From the NCBI GenBank assembly GCA_905198295.1, contig CAJKBW010000002.1, positions 1 through 60,953 on the forward strand: 60,953 bases of DNA, written 5' to 3'. The notes beneath the pieces were generated by a model, which was given only the letters and a program-made list of their open reading frames with translations, made no database searches and was not told where the DNA came from. The DNA is from an uncultured Oscillospiraceae bacterium. GTDB taxonomy: Bacteria > Bacillota > Clostridia > Oscillospirales > Acutalibacteraceae. Positions 1 to 10,059 of the stretch are shown here, one piece after another (position 1 is the first letter of the stretch; the number at the start of each line of letters is the position of its first letter). Both the position numbers and the translations under genes were made by a program.

Positions 1-79
1 CATTGTACCAGAAGGGCTGACGGGTCCTCAACTTTCATTTAACTTTACAGTCCGCCAATATAAGTAAGGAGTGTTGATC

Positions 80-1636
80 ATGAAAGCAGATTTTGGGAAA
101 ACATGGCTGCGGCGCGGCGGCTGTGCCGCGCTGGCCGGACTGCTGCTGTGTTCGGTGGCCAGCCTGTCAGGATGCAAATCCGACAGCGACGGCGGAAAAA
201 AGGAGACGGTGGTCATCAAGGCCGGCATCACCGAAAACCCGGTGATGGATTATTCCGACATGAAGTTTTTCAAGGACATGGAGGAAGCTACCGGCGTGCG
301 GTTTGAGATCGAGGAGATGAGCAACGAAAAAATCACCCTGATGTTCGCTACCGGTGACTTTGTGGATGTGATGTTCGGCGGCTCCTTCTCCAACTCGCAG
401 CTGGAAATCGCGGCGAATTCCGGCAGCGTAGTGGAGCTCAGCGGACTGCTTGCTGACAATGCGCCGACATGGAAAAAAGCGTTTGATGAAAATCCCATGT
501 ACTATGCCGCCTCCAAGTTCGGTGAGGATAAGCTGTATTCGCTGCCGAATATTCGTACCCTCGACGCCGACCGCGGCATCCGCGATGTGTGGTGGATCAA
601 CCAGAAATGGATGGATGAGCTCAATCTGAAGATGCCGACCACCCTTGCGGAGTTCACCGACATCCTGCGCGCTTTCAAGGCCAACGCGGGCAAGGGCTCC
701 ATTCCGGAGAACGTCATGCCGTGGTATTTCCTCACCAACGGCATTATCAGCGGCCAGTTTGACTTCTACAACACCTTTGGGGTGCCGGTGTACGATTACA
801 CCTACATGGGCGTCAAGGACGGCAAGGTGGTCAACTATGCCACCGACCCGCGGCTGAAAACGGCCAACACCGTGCTGCGGGATATGTTTGCCGAAGGGCT
901 GATCGCCCCTGAGAGCATGACCGATACCCCCAACGACGTGCTTACCCGCACCAACCAGCACACCGACACCCCCTACATTGGCGTGTTCACCGGCTACTGG
1001 ACGCCGCTCGAGGATTATGTGCCGATGACCCTTTTCCAGTCGCAGGAAGGGGTTGAGCCGCTCATCCGCCGGCAGCCGCTCGGTGTTACCCGCAACCGCA
1101 TGGTGATCTTCGACAGCTGCAAATATCCGGAAAAGGTGCTGCAGGCGATGGAGTGGGCGGTTCAGGACAAGAATGCGATTTATCTCGATTTTGGCATCGA
1201 GGGTGAGCAGTGGACTTACGACAGTGCAGCGGATATGTACACCGTGACCAGCGGCGTGGAGCCGATGGACAGCGAAACGCCCGGCAACGCGATTCCCGGT
1301 CTGCTGGATGACCGCTTCAACGGCCGGATTACTTTCGGCGAAAATCATTCCTGGTACAAGCGCGGCAAGGCGATCGAAATCTACAAGGATAACCGCATCC
1401 CGCTGGAGGATCTGATCCCGCCGATGAGTTTTTCCTCCGAGGCGCAGGAAAAAGTAGATAACTACAAGCTGGTGATCTGTGCGCGCTATATCAACAATAC
1501 GGTGAAAAGCTGGATCAACGGCTCGGCGGATATCAATGCCGGCTGGGATGAATACGTCAATCAGATTAACAAACTGGGTATGGAGGACTACGTCCGCCTG
1601 CATCAGGAGGCCTATGACGCGTTTTACGGCAAATAA
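80..1636 (+). CDS. Solute-binding lipoprotein of a carbohydrate ABC transporter
   Basis: This 518-residue protein is a predicted extracellular sugar-binding lipoprotein that hands substrate to a membrane permease pair. The N-terminus has a basic stretch, a hydrophobic segment and the lipobox LSGC with the lipidated cysteine at residue 32, then an Asp/Ser/Gly/Lys linker typical of Gram-positive solute-binding lipoproteins. The rest resembles the large oligosaccharide-binding family, including a WWINQKWMDELNLKMP segment seen in many such proteins. I chose the ATG at 80 because AAGGAG at 66-71 lies 8 bases upstream; the in-frame GTG at 71 overlaps that site. It begins a co-directional gene run, and its operon may start outside the window. 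The permease partner is not certain; the pair at 12258-14171 is the likelier one because the pair at 6012-7817 follows the giant binding protein. The ligand cannot be read from the sequence. Confidence 0.88.
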   Translation: MKADFGKTWLRRGGCAALAGLLLCSVASLSGCKSDSDGGKKETVVIKAGITENPVMDYSDMKFFKDMEEATGVRFEIEEMSNEKITLMFATGDFVDVMFGGSFSNSQLEIAANSGSVVELSGLLADNAPTWKKAFDENPMYYAASKFGEDKLYSLPNIRTLDADRGIRDVWWINQKWMDELNLKMPTTLAEFTDILRAFKANAGKGSIPENVMPWYFLTNGIISGQFDFYNTFGVPVYDYTYMGVKDGKVVNYATDPRLKTANTVLRDMFAEGLIAPESMTDTPNDVLTRTNQHTDTPYIGVFTGYWTPLEDYVPMTLFQSQEGVEPLIRRQPLGVTRNRMVIFDSCKYPEKVLQAMEWAVQDKNAIYLDFGIEGEQWTYDSAADMYTVTSGVEPMDSETPGNAIPGLLDDRFNGRITFGENHSWYKRGKAIEIYKDNRIPLEDLIPPMSFSSEAQEKVDNYKLVICARYINNTVKSWINGSADINAGWDEYVNQINKLGMEDYVRLHQEAYDAFYGK

Positions 1637-1651
1637 CGAAAGGATGACACA

Positions 1652-3061
1652 ATGAAGGGGTATTTCGGCTGGAGCTATCAGCCATATGTGCCGCTCAACT
1701 GCAAGGAGCGCGAAAATGCACCGTATATCGCTGCGCTGCGGCCAGGACGTGACTTCTGTGAGGTGGAATGGGTTGACCGGGTCAACCCGCAGGGACCGCA
1801 TACCGCGGTGATTGAGCAGGAGGGCGGGATACTGCGGCGGCAGCCGCTGGAGGGCGGCCGCGTGCTACTGGCTGATCTGACGCCGGGAGAAACCTATACA
1901 GTGACGATTGAAGATGATGGTGACCACAGCCGGCGGTCAGACCGCCGGCTGGTCACCCCCGGTGACATCATCGGCCGTCCGGTGAACTATCTGCACCCGG
2001 AGGATACCGCCTACTGGTATTCCGGCAATTCGCTGTGCAGCCCCGCGATTGTAAAGCTGGACAGCGGACGTCTGCTGGTGTCGATGGACATCTATCGCCC
2101 GCGCTACGGGCAGAACCTCACCAAGATTTTCTTTTCGGATGACGGCGGTGAAAGCTGGAGCTTTCTGACCGACCTCTTCCCCTGCTTCTGGGGCAAGCTG
2201 TTTGTGCATCGGAATGCGCTGTATATGCTGGCGATGACCACGGAATACGGCGATGTGCTGATCGGGCGCTCAGAGGATGGCGGGCGGACCTGGCCGCGGT
2301 TTGTCAATCTGTTCCCCGGCAGCGGCAATCGCGACTGCGGCGGTCCCCATAAGGCACCGATGAACATCTTTTCCCACAACGGACGGCTGTGGACCGCGGT
2401 GGATTACGGTACGTGGGAGCGCGGCGGCCACGCAACTGGCGTGCTGTCAGTCGGAGAGGATGACGATCTGCTGGATCCTGCCAGCTGGACGCTGACCCCT
2501 TTCCTGCCGTTTGACGATAACTGGCCAGGGGCCGCGCAGGGTAAAAGCCGCGGCTGTCTGGAAGGCAACATGGTGTTGCTGCCGGATGGCAAGCTGGTCA
2601 ATTTCCTGCGCTATCAGATTCAGATGTGCACACCAAACCATGATAAGGCGGCGTTGTTTGCGGTGGATACGGAGCATCCGGAGGCGCCGCTCACCCTATA
2701 TAAAATCATTGATTTTATCGGCGGCATCTCAAAATTCTCCATCTGCCGGGATGCGCAGAGCGGGTATTATCTTGCACTGGTTAACCGGGCGGCGGATCCC
2801 AGCCTGCCGATGAGCCGGGATGTGCTGTCGCTGACAAAATCGCGCGACGGCGAGCACTGGGAGCTGGTTGCTGACCTGATGTATTACCATAACGGTCAGG
2901 AAAGCGGCCAGAAGGTTGGGGTGCAGTATCCGGATATGATCATCGACGGGGACGATATGCTGTGGGTGCAGCGCACCGCGATGAACAATGCGCGTAATTT
3001 TCATGATTCCAACTACATCACCTTTCACCGGCTGGAGAACTTTCGCTCCATGCTCGGCTGA
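1652..3061 (+). CDS. Cytoplasmic sialidase-like (BNR/Asp-box) beta-propeller protein
   Basis: This 469-residue protein has Asp-box motifs typical of six-bladed sialidase propellers: SDDGGESW near residue 161, SEDGGRTW near 207, and a weaker KSRDGEHW near 396. It has no signal peptide or membrane span, so it should act in the cytoplasm on imported sugars. I see no clear arginine RIP motif of classical exo-sialidases, so the true substrate is open. It ends in a HRLENFRS tail that closely matches HRIENFRS at the end of the membrane-anchored protein at 19476-21710, and both share an LEGN motif, so the two are likely paralogues with inside and outside roles. GAAAGGA at 1638-1644 supports the ATG at 1652. 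It sits 15 bases after the upstream solute-binding protein gene and is probably translated from the same message. Confidence 0.75.
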   Translation: MKGYFGWSYQPYVPLNCKERENAPYIAALRPGRDFCEVEWVDRVNPQGPHTAVIEQEGGILRRQPLEGGRVLLADLTPGETYTVTIEDDGDHSRRSDRRLVTPGDIIGRPVNYLHPEDTAYWYSGNSLCSPAIVKLDSGRLLVSMDIYRPRYGQNLTKIFFSDDGGESWSFLTDLFPCFWGKLFVHRNALYMLAMTTEYGDVLIGRSEDGGRTWPRFVNLFPGSGNRDCGGPHKAPMNIFSHNGRLWTAVDYGTWERGGHATGVLSVGEDDDLLDPASWTLTPFLPFDDNWPGAAQGKSRGCLEGNMVLLPDGKLVNFLRYQIQMCTPNHDKAALFAVDTEHPEAPLTLYKIIDFIGGISKFSICRDAQSGYYLALVNRAADPSLPMSRDVLSLTKSRDGEHWELVADLMYYHNGQESGQKVGVQYPDMIIDGDDMLWVQRTAMNNARNFHDSNYITFHRLENFRSMLG

Positions 3062-3081
3062 CGCAGGTAAGGAGGATCGGT

Positions 3082-5982
3082 ATGACCGCGATAAGCAAAC
3101 GCGTTGCCGCATTTTTGGCCGGGTTGGCCGTACTGGTGAGCGGACAGGCGTCGTTTCTGTCCGCCGCAGCGCAGGAGCGCCCGTCGGCCGAGCAGTCCGG
3201 CAGCGGCGAGACGGTGTCGTTTGATGCTCAGCAGTACCCCTCCTATACTGCGTACCGGCAGCAGCATGAGGATGTGTATCCCGACGCTGGGATTTGTTTG
3301 GAGATCCCGATCGAACGTATCGAGCGGGAGGATGGCGCTGCGGTACAGATTCAAGAGGTGCTCGGCCGTCCCGCGCTGAGGTGGAACGGGACGGATGCGC
3401 AGCTGACATGGCGTTTTACCATCGAGCAGCCGGGGCTGTATACCGTTTCACTGGATTATGCGTTAGAGGGTTCCAATGCATTTACTGCCAAGCGCAATCT
3501 GCTCATCGACGGGGAAATCCCCTTTGAAGAGGCGCTGGGTATCGCCTTTTCCCGCTGCTACGAGGAGACGGGAAAGGGCAAAAAGAACTCATGGGGAGAC
3601 GACATGCGCGGGCAGAACGTGCCCATTGACCAATGGTATACCCATGCGCTCATTGACTCCTCCGGTATCAGCGAGAGGCCGTTTGAACTGTATTTTACCG
3701 CCGGCGAGCATACCGTGACGCTGGCGTTTGACGAAAAGGATATGGCGGTCGGTGCTCTGCGGGTACAGGCGGCACAGCCGATCAAAAACTATGCTGAGGT
3801 GCGGGAGGATTATGCGGCGCGGGGACTGACCGGCGCACCGGCCGATGCGGTGTACATTTTTGAGGCGGAGGATGCTGCGGCGTATACCAATGATGTTACC
3901 ATCCGACGGGAAAACAGCAACGACATCACCACCACCCCGTATTCCGCCACGGAAAAATGGCTGAACATCTATGGCGGCACGCGGTGGGATACCGGCAACC
4001 AGAGTGTGACGTTCAACATCGAGGTGAAAAAGGACGGCTTATACAAGCTGGCGCTGCACGCCTGCCAGAACGTCAACGACGGCCTGCCGGTTTACCGGCA
4101 GATCGCCATCGACGGTGAAGTGCCGTTTGCCGAGATGCTGGCCTACCAGTTCCCCTACAGCAAATTCGATACCTTTACGCTGGCCGACGAGTCGGGCGAA
4201 CCATTTTTGTTTTATCTGGAGGCGGGACAGCACACCCTGACCATGACCGTCAAGCTCGGTGATATGGCGCCGATCGCCTCCTCGCTGCGGGAGGATATGC
4301 TGCTGCTGTCCGCCATTCAGCTGGCGATCAACAAGCTTACCGGCAACGAGGTGGATGCTAACTACGATTACGAATTTTTCACCAAAATCCCCACGCTGGA
4401 GGAGGATCTGCAGACGTTATCCGAAAGCCTGCAGTGGAAAATCAGCCGGTTGCAGGAGGTTACCGGACGCAATCCGTCGATGGCCAGCAGCCTTAAAAGC
4501 ATGAAGCAGCAGGTTGATGCGATGCGAAAGGACCCCTTTTCCATTGCCCGTAATCTCAGTGATTTCCGCAACACCCAGACTTCGCTCGGCACATGGTATA
4601 CCACTTTGCTGTCCGCGCCGATGATGATTGATAAAATCACGGTGGCGGCGCAGGCGGCCGAGGTGCCGGTGCCCAAACGCAGTTTCTGGAAGCTGCTTCT
4701 GGTCAATCTGCAGTCGCTGTTTTCCTCCTTCGTACGCAGCTATTCCAACATCTCCGGTGTGGCGGACAACGAAATCGAGATTACTGAATCCATCGATGTG
4801 TGGGTCGCGCGCGGCACCGAATGGGCGGAGCTGATCAAAGAACTGTCCGACAGCCTGTTTTCCCCGAACTCGGGTATCGAGGTAAATGTCAACACGGTGC
4901 CGCCTTCTCAGCTCAATTCCGGCAGTGCCAATGCGCTGATGCTGTCCATCATCTCCGGCAGGCAGCCGGACGTGGCGATGGGAATCGGCGCGGAATCGCC
5001 GGTAGAATTTGCCATCCGCGATGCGGTGGCCGATCTGTCCAAAATGGAAGGCTTTGACGAGGTGTACCGGCAGTTTTACCCCGAAATTTTTGTGCCGTAC
5101 CGGTATAATGGCGGCATTTATGCGCTGCCGGAAACGATGGATTTCAAGGTGCTGTTTTACCGTCGGGATATCCTGAGTGATCTGCAGATCCCTATCCCCG
5201 ATACCCGCGCGCAGCTGTATCAGAATACCCTGCCCGCGCTCTACCGCGAAGGGCTCAAGTTTTACTATCCGCGGGATGACAGCCAGTTCATCCTGCAGTA
5301 CGGCGGACAATATTATACCGACGACGGGCTGCGTTCGGCACTCGACTCCCCCGAAGTGTATGCCGCACTTAAGGAGGAAACCGAACTATACACGCAGTAT
5401 GCCGTTCCGGTAACCGCGAATTTCTATAACATGTTCCGGACTGGTGAGATGCCGATGGGCATCGGTTCCTATGCGACCTATATGCAGCTTAGCGTTGCCG
5501 CGCCGGAAATTTCCGGCATGTGGGGCATCGCGCCGCTGCCTGGCATGGAAAAGGCGGACGGCACCGTCGACCGCTCCAACGCCTCGTTTACCAGTATGAG
5601 CGACTGCATTATGCAGAAATCCGAAAAGCAGGAGGCGGCATGGGAATTTCTCAAATGGTGGGCTTCCACCGAAACCCAGACCGTGTTTTCCCGCGAGGTA
5701 GAGGCTCTGCTGGGTGCCGAGGCGCGTTGGAATACCGCTAATATCGAGGCCTTTCATGCGCTGCCCTGGAAGGCCGAGGACCTGGAAATCATCGACGGTA
5801 TGCTGCAGCAGGCCAAAGAAATCCCGGTTGTGCTTGGCGGCTACTATACCACCCGCCATCTGACCAATGCATGGAACAAGGTGGTCATTAATGGTGTGCT
5901 GCTGCGTGATGCCCTTGAGGAAGCGGTTGAGGCCATCAATAAAGAGCTGAAAATGAAGCAGGAAGAATACGGTGTGCACTGA
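3082..5982 (+). CDS. Giant solute-binding protein with N-terminal carbohydrate-binding-like domains
   Basis: At 966 residues this is about twice the usual size of a family 1 sugar-binding protein. Residues 1-32 look like a signal peptide without a clear lipobox. Residues about 70-235 and 255-415 are two similar beta-sandwich-like units, each with a GLYxxxL strand, a (L/A)IDGE(I/V)PF turn and a YF/YLxAGxHT strand, resembling CBM6/35-type modules. Residues about 425-560 are helix-rich. Residues about 565-940 resemble SBP_bac_1, with a GIYALPETMDFKVLFYR segment and a WEFLKWW segment near 853. Two permease genes follow directly, so this is the binding protein for that pair. A paralogue with the same layout lies at 50730-53609. 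The N-terminal units may hold a polymer or the wall near the transporter. Domain naming is by pattern only. Confidence 0.82.
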   Translation: MTAISKRVAAFLAGLAVLVSGQASFLSAAAQERPSAEQSGSGETVSFDAQQYPSYTAYRQQHEDVYPDAGICLEIPIERIEREDGAAVQIQEVLGRPALRWNGTDAQLTWRFTIEQPGLYTVSLDYALEGSNAFTAKRNLLIDGEIPFEEALGIAFSRCYEETGKGKKNSWGDDMRGQNVPIDQWYTHALIDSSGISERPFELYFTAGEHTVTLAFDEKDMAVGALRVQAAQPIKNYAEVREDYAARGLTGAPADAVYIFEAEDAAAYTNDVTIRRENSNDITTTPYSATEKWLNIYGGTRWDTGNQSVTFNIEVKKDGLYKLALHACQNVNDGLPVYRQIAIDGEVPFAEMLAYQFPYSKFDTFTLADESGEPFLFYLEAGQHTLTMTVKLGDMAPIASSLREDMLLLSAIQLAINKLTGNEVDANYDYEFFTKIPTLEEDLQTLSESLQWKISRLQEVTGRNPSMASSLKSMKQQVDAMRKDPFSIARNLSDFRNTQTSLGTWYTTLLSAPMMIDKITVAAQAAEVPVPKRSFWKLLLVNLQSLFSSFVRSYSNISGVADNEIEITESIDVWVARGTEWAELIKELSDSLFSPNSGIEVNVNTVPPSQLNSGSANALMLSIISGRQPDVAMGIGAESPVEFAIRDAVADLSKMEGFDEVYRQFYPEIFVPYRYNGGIYALPETMDFKVLFYRRDILSDLQIPIPDTRAQLYQNTLPALYREGLKFYYPRDDSQFILQYGGQYYTDDGLRSALDSPEVYAALKEETELYTQYAVPVTANFYNMFRTGEMPMGIGSYATYMQLSVAAPEISGMWGIAPLPGMEKADGTVDRSNASFTSMSDCIMQKSEKQEAAWEFLKWWASTETQTVFSREVEALLGAEARWNTANIEAFHALPWKAEDLEIIDGMLQQAKEIPVVLGGYYTTRHLTNAWNKVVINGVLLRDALEEAVEAINKELKMKQEEYGVH

Positions 5983-6011
5983 TCCGTATCACGAAAGGAG
6001 AATCCGTTCAT

Positions 6012-6902
6012 ATGAAAACCAAATCCATGCGTTTTCGCAATCATGCGTACGGGTACGGATTTATGCTGCCGTTCTTCGTCCTGTTTTTTTTGTTTACCAT
6101 TATCCCGGTGTTTATCGCCGCGGGACAGAGCCTGACCAACTATAACATGATGCAGCCTGCACGGTTTGTTGGCCTGAACAACTTCAAGCTGCTGCTCCTT
6201 GATGACGACATCTTTCTGACCGCCATCAAGAATACCTTTGTATTCGCCTGCATTACTGGCCCGCTTTGCTTTCTGCTGTCCTTCTTTTTGGCTTGGGTGA
6301 TTAACCAGCTGCGGTTTCGCACCGTATTTGCGCTGAGCTTTTATGCCCCCTCCATCATGAGCAGCGTAGCCATCTCGGTGGTGTGGCTGTACTTTTTTTC
6401 CGGCGACCGTTACGGCTTGGTGAATAACCTGCTGATCAATCTGGGGTTGATTTCCACGCCCATCCAATGGACACAGGATGCCAACTACATCATGACGGTG
6501 ATCGTGTTCGTGCAGATTTTTACCAGCATGGGCACCAACTTCCTGGTGTTTCTGGCCGGCCTGCAGAATGTATCCCGCGAGCTGTATGAGGCGGGGCGCA
6601 TCGACGGTATCGGCAGCCGATGGGCTGAGCTGCGGTACCTCACTTTTCCACAGGTCAAGCCGCAGCTGCTGTTCGGCGCGATCAATGCGATCGTCGGTTC
6701 CTTCGGGGTGTTTGACATTGCGGTGGCAATCGCGGGTCTGCCCAGTCCCAACTATGCCGGGCACACCATCGTTGCGCATCTGTACGATTATGCGTTTATC
6801 CGCTTCCAGATGGGCTATGCCTCAGCGGTAGCGGTGGTGCTGTTTGCGATTACCTTCATTCTGGGCAAGGTGGTTATGCGGGTGTTAAGGAGCGATGATT
6901 AA
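6012..6902 (+). CDS. Carbohydrate ABC transporter permease, MalF/UgpA type
   Basis: This 296-residue polytopic membrane protein is the first of a permease pair. It has about six hydrophobic spans and the cytoplasmic EAA loop ELYEAGRIDGIGSRW near residue 190, which docks the ATPase. The gene starts 29 bases after the giant solute-binding protein and is followed at once by the second permease, so the three form one transporter. The ATG at 6012 follows GAAAGGAG at 5993-6000. No ATPase gene lies nearby, so a shared MsiK/UgpC-type ATPase encoded elsewhere is expected. It closely resembles the permease at 53647-54561, which also follows the second giant binding protein; shared segments include LDDDIFL/LDDDVFL and ALVTGP-like stretches. 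Confidence 0.93.
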   Translation: MKTKSMRFRNHAYGYGFMLPFFVLFFLFTIIPVFIAAGQSLTNYNMMQPARFVGLNNFKLLLLDDDIFLTAIKNTFVFACITGPLCFLLSFFLAWVINQLRFRTVFALSFYAPSIMSSVAISVVWLYFFSGDRYGLVNNLLINLGLISTPIQWTQDANYIMTVIVFVQIFTSMGTNFLVFLAGLQNVSRELYEAGRIDGIGSRWAELRYLTFPQVKPQLLFGAINAIVGSFGVFDIAVAIAGLPSPNYAGHTIVAHLYDYAFIRFQMGYASAVAVVLFAITFILGKVVMRVLRSDD

Positions 6903-7817
6903 ATGATGCGGAATGTGCAGGTTCAGCCGGCTGTGCGTCAGCGTATGGCCGCCCGTGCGCGCTCTCTTCCTAAATTCAGTTTCGGCTGGCTGGTGGTATA
7001 TATCATCATGATCGCGCTGGTGGCGTTTATGGCGCTGCCGATGATCTATGTGGTATGTACTGCGTTCAAGCCGTTGGATGAACTGTTTATTTTCCCTCCG
7101 CAGTTTTTCGTGCGCAATCCCACTTCCCAGAACTTCGTGGATCTGATGTCCTCGCTGGGCGTGTCGACGGTGCCGTTCCTGCGGTACGTGCTCAACAGTC
7201 TGGTGGTCACGGTCAGCACCGTTTCGCTGACCTGTCTTGTCTGCTCGGCGGGCGCATACGGTATGGTGGTGTATGCCCCTACCGGTTCGAAGTTTTTATT
7301 TAATCTGGTGGTGTCGGCGCTGATGTTTTCTCCGCACGTCACCCAGATTCCGCGGTATATGGTGGTCAACGGGCTGAATCTTGTGGATAACTATCTCGCA
7401 CTGATTCTGCCTTCGGTGGCTGTGGCCTACAACTTCTTTTTGGTGAAGCAGTTTATGGGGGCGTTTCCGCGGGAACTCATCGAAGCGGGCCGTATCGACG
7501 GAGCGGGCGAGCTGCATATTTTTTTCAAGCTGGTTATGCCGGCGATGAAGCCGGCGATGGCCACATTGATAGTGCTGACCTTTGTAAGCAGTTGGAACGA
7601 TTATTTTTCACCCTTGATCTATACGAGTGATCAGGCGATGCGCACCCTGCCGCTGGCGCTGCAGACCATTTCCGGCGGCGCCGCCGCCGCGAGCATCGGC
7701 CGGGCGGGTGCGGTGTCCGCGGCCACCATGGTGATGACCATTCCGACGGTGCTGCTGTTCACCGTGTCGCAGCGCATGGTTATGGAGACGATGACCATGT
7801 CCGGCATCAAGGGTTGA
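6903..7817 (+). CDS. Carbohydrate ABC transporter permease, MalG/UgpE type
   Basis: This 304-residue inner-membrane protein pairs with the upstream MalF-type permease. It carries the EAA loop ELIEAGRIDGAGELH near residue 190 and about six hydrophobic spans. Its start codon directly abuts the upstream stop codon, and AAGGAG at 6887-6892 gives 10 bases of spacing, so the two should be translationally coupled. Two ATG codons lie in tandem at 6903 and 6906; either could be used. Its closest relative in the window is the protein at 54596-55453: both share an FKPLDELF/FKPYEEIF segment, an FPPxFFVRNPT segment and a TMxxxGIKx C-terminus. Confidence 0.93.
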   Translation: MMRNVQVQPAVRQRMAARARSLPKFSFGWLVVYIIMIALVAFMALPMIYVVCTAFKPLDELFIFPPQFFVRNPTSQNFVDLMSSLGVSTVPFLRYVLNSLVVTVSTVSLTCLVCSAGAYGMVVYAPTGSKFLFNLVVSALMFSPHVTQIPRYMVVNGLNLVDNYLALILPSVAVAYNFFLVKQFMGAFPRELIEAGRIDGAGELHIFFKLVMPAMKPAMATLIVLTFVSSWNDYFSPLIYTSDQAMRTLPLALQTISGGAAAASIGRAGAVSAATMVMTIPTVLLFTVSQRMVMETMTMSGIKG

Positions 7818-7871
7818 CGGCGCAAAGCAGGGTGAAACCCCAGTTTCCGCAAGAAAGGAATGGTCACGACA

Positions 7872-10031
7872 ATGAACAGGAGGAATCCCCGCCAGTCGGC
7901 GGCACGCATACGAAAAGGGCTGTGCGCACTGGCGGCCGCGCTGCTGACTGCCGGGTGTCTGCCGGTGAGCGCGGCATCCGGGGACAGCTATGTGCTCGAC
8001 GGCTCACGGCGGGTACCGGTGCCTTCGGTATATGAGGTGGAAACCGCATGGCAGACCTTCCGCACGCCCGAGGGTGAGGTTCTGCAGCTGTACAACCCGC
8101 AGGATCTGTTTATCAGTACGCAGGGCTATCTGTATATCGTGGATACCGGTAATAACCGCATTCTGCGTTCGGATGCCGAGGGCATGGTGGATCGTATCTA
8201 TACGGGGCCGGAAGAGGATCCATTTAAAAACCCCGGCGGTGTGTTTGTGGATAAGGACGGCGATCTGTATGTTGCGGATACCGATAATTCCCGCATCGTC
8301 CATCTCGACAGTGACGGCGGGCTGATGGAGGTTTTCGGTGTTCCCGAGGAGCTGCCCGGCGAAAACACTACCTATCATCCGGCTAAGCTGGCGATCAGCT
8401 CTACCGGCTATATTTACGTGGTCAACGGACAAAACATCCTGACCATCGACGCGACCAACCGGTTCCGCGGTTATCTTGGCCAGACCAAAATCGGATTTGA
8501 TCTGACCGAGACGCTCATCCGTCTGTTTGCCTCAGAAGAGCAGCAGAAAACGCTGAGCAAGCGGTTGGCGGCTTCCTACACCAACATCGTCATCGACCCG
8601 GACGACAACCTCTATGCGAGCACGCTGGACAGCCGGCAGGGGGAAATCAAACGGCTCAATTCAGTCGGGGTCAACACCTTCCCCGCCACCGGCAGCGAAA
8701 GCCGGTTTTCGATCGATCTTTCTCAGCTTTTGCAGGCGAACACCTATATCAGTGCGTCCGGCACCGCCTTTTACGGCGACCGGACCGATGACGAGGGCAA
8801 AGCGATCACCCCGAATTTTGTGGATATCGCCTACGATGAGGACGGTGTTGTCTACGCACTCGACCAGAACACCTGTCGGATGTTTTTGTATGACCGGGAG
8901 GGCAACCTGCTGGGTACGTTTGGCGAAAAGGGCATCCAAAAGGGGATGTTTGTACAGCCGGTTTCACTGGCGGTGGATCCGCAGGGAACGGTGTATATTC
9001 TGGATGTGAACTTATGCAACATTCAGGTGCTCAAGCCCACCCGATTCAAGAATCTGGTGCAGCAGGCGATTACCGCCTATTATTTGGGAGACTATGACGG
9101 CTCCTTTACGCTGTGGAGTGAGGTGCTGGCCATTGATGAAAACTACACTCTTGCCTCGCAGGATATCGGCAAGACCTATTATAAGCAGGGGGATTATCCT
9201 GCGGCGATGAAGGCGTTCCGTCAGGCCGGGGATACCGGCGGCTATTCCGACGCCTTTGAAAAGAATCTGTATCAGCTTTTCCGCAGCCATTTCGCCCTTG
9301 CCCTTCTGCTGATCCTGCTGGTGCTGGCGGCGCTGTGTGCGGCGGTGTGGGCGGTGCGGCTGTCCTCAAAAAGGGTGCTGCTGCTTCACGAGCAGCACGG
9401 TCCGCGGCGTGCAAGCTTTCTGCGCACCCTGCAGCTGACCACCTCCGCGATGTGCCATCCCTGCGAAACCTTCGACAACATCAAGGCCATGCGGCAGGAG
9501 ATCCGGGTATGGCCGGCGTTTGTGCTGGCAGCGGCCGCACCGGTGGTACGCATCCTGTACATGCACATCGTGCACTATCCGCTTGCCGATATCGACCTGC
9601 GCATGTCCAGCTATGTGCTGGAGATTGTCAAAATCCTGCTGCCGTTTTTCACCTTTGTCATTTCGGCGTATGCGGTGACCGCGATCATGGACGGCGAAAC
9701 CAAGTTCAAAGAGCTGCTGCTTTGCTGCGCCTGCGCATTGACCCCGTACACTTTCCTGACCTTGCCGCTGGCCGGTCTGTCCCATATCCTTACGGGTAAC
9801 AGCGCTGGACTGTATTCCACTTTGCAGACCATTATACTGGTCTGGGTGCTGCTTTTGCTGTTCCATGCGGTGCGCATCTCCAATCAGTTTTCCTTTAAAA
9901 AGACGCTGGCGGTGGTGCTGATCAGCCTGCTGGTGATGCTGCTGATCTGGATTCTCGGCTTTTTGATTCTGGTGCTGTGGAATCAGGTGGTTCTGCTGTT
10001 TTCCGGGCTGTTGACCGAGCTTGGCATATAG
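7872..10031 (+). CDS. NHL propeller-TPR-transmembrane protein fused to a Yip1-type membrane domain
   Basis: This 719-residue protein joins four parts. It has an N-terminal signal peptide; an extracytoplasmic NHL-type beta-propeller (about 50-380) with repeats such as YIVDTGNNRILR, YVADTDNSRIVHLD and YILDVNLCNIQVL; a short TPR-like region (about 390-460, AYYLGDYDGSF and YKQGDYPAAMKAF); a transmembrane helix near 475-497; and a Yip1-type polytopic domain (about 513-715) with roughly five spans. The ATG at 7872 is preferred to one at 7860 because GAAAGGA at 7853-7859 would touch the latter. The gene lies between the two permease pairs and just before the DUF5696-type gene. In module B the same parts are split between 40482-41981 and 55490-56107. 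A scaffold or sensing role for the transporters is inference. Confidence 0.82.
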   Translation: MNRRNPRQSAARIRKGLCALAAALLTAGCLPVSAASGDSYVLDGSRRVPVPSVYEVETAWQTFRTPEGEVLQLYNPQDLFISTQGYLYIVDTGNNRILRSDAEGMVDRIYTGPEEDPFKNPGGVFVDKDGDLYVADTDNSRIVHLDSDGGLMEVFGVPEELPGENTTYHPAKLAISSTGYIYVVNGQNILTIDATNRFRGYLGQTKIGFDLTETLIRLFASEEQQKTLSKRLAASYTNIVIDPDDNLYASTLDSRQGEIKRLNSVGVNTFPATGSESRFSIDLSQLLQANTYISASGTAFYGDRTDDEGKAITPNFVDIAYDEDGVVYALDQNTCRMFLYDREGNLLGTFGEKGIQKGMFVQPVSLAVDPQGTVYILDVNLCNIQVLKPTRFKNLVQQAITAYYLGDYDGSFTLWSEVLAIDENYTLASQDIGKTYYKQGDYPAAMKAFRQAGDTGGYSDAFEKNLYQLFRSHFALALLLILLVLAALCAAVWAVRLSSKRVLLLHEQHGPRRASFLRTLQLTTSAMCHPCETFDNIKAMRQEIRVWPAFVLAAAAPVVRILYMHIVHYPLADIDLRMSSYVLEIVKILLPFFTFVISAYAVTAIMDGETKFKELLLCCACALTPYTFLTLPLAGLSHILTGNSAGLYSTLQTIILVWVLLLLFHAVRISNQFSFKKTLAVVLISLLVMLLIWILGFLILVLWNQVVLLFSGLLTELGI

Positions 10032-10059
10032 CCGGTTTTGCGAAAGGACAGTGATCTTC

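Noticed and set aside
1652..3061. A firm call of exo-alpha-sialidase
   Set aside because: Asp-boxes define the fold only. I could not find the RIP-type arginine motif, so only sialidase-like is stated.
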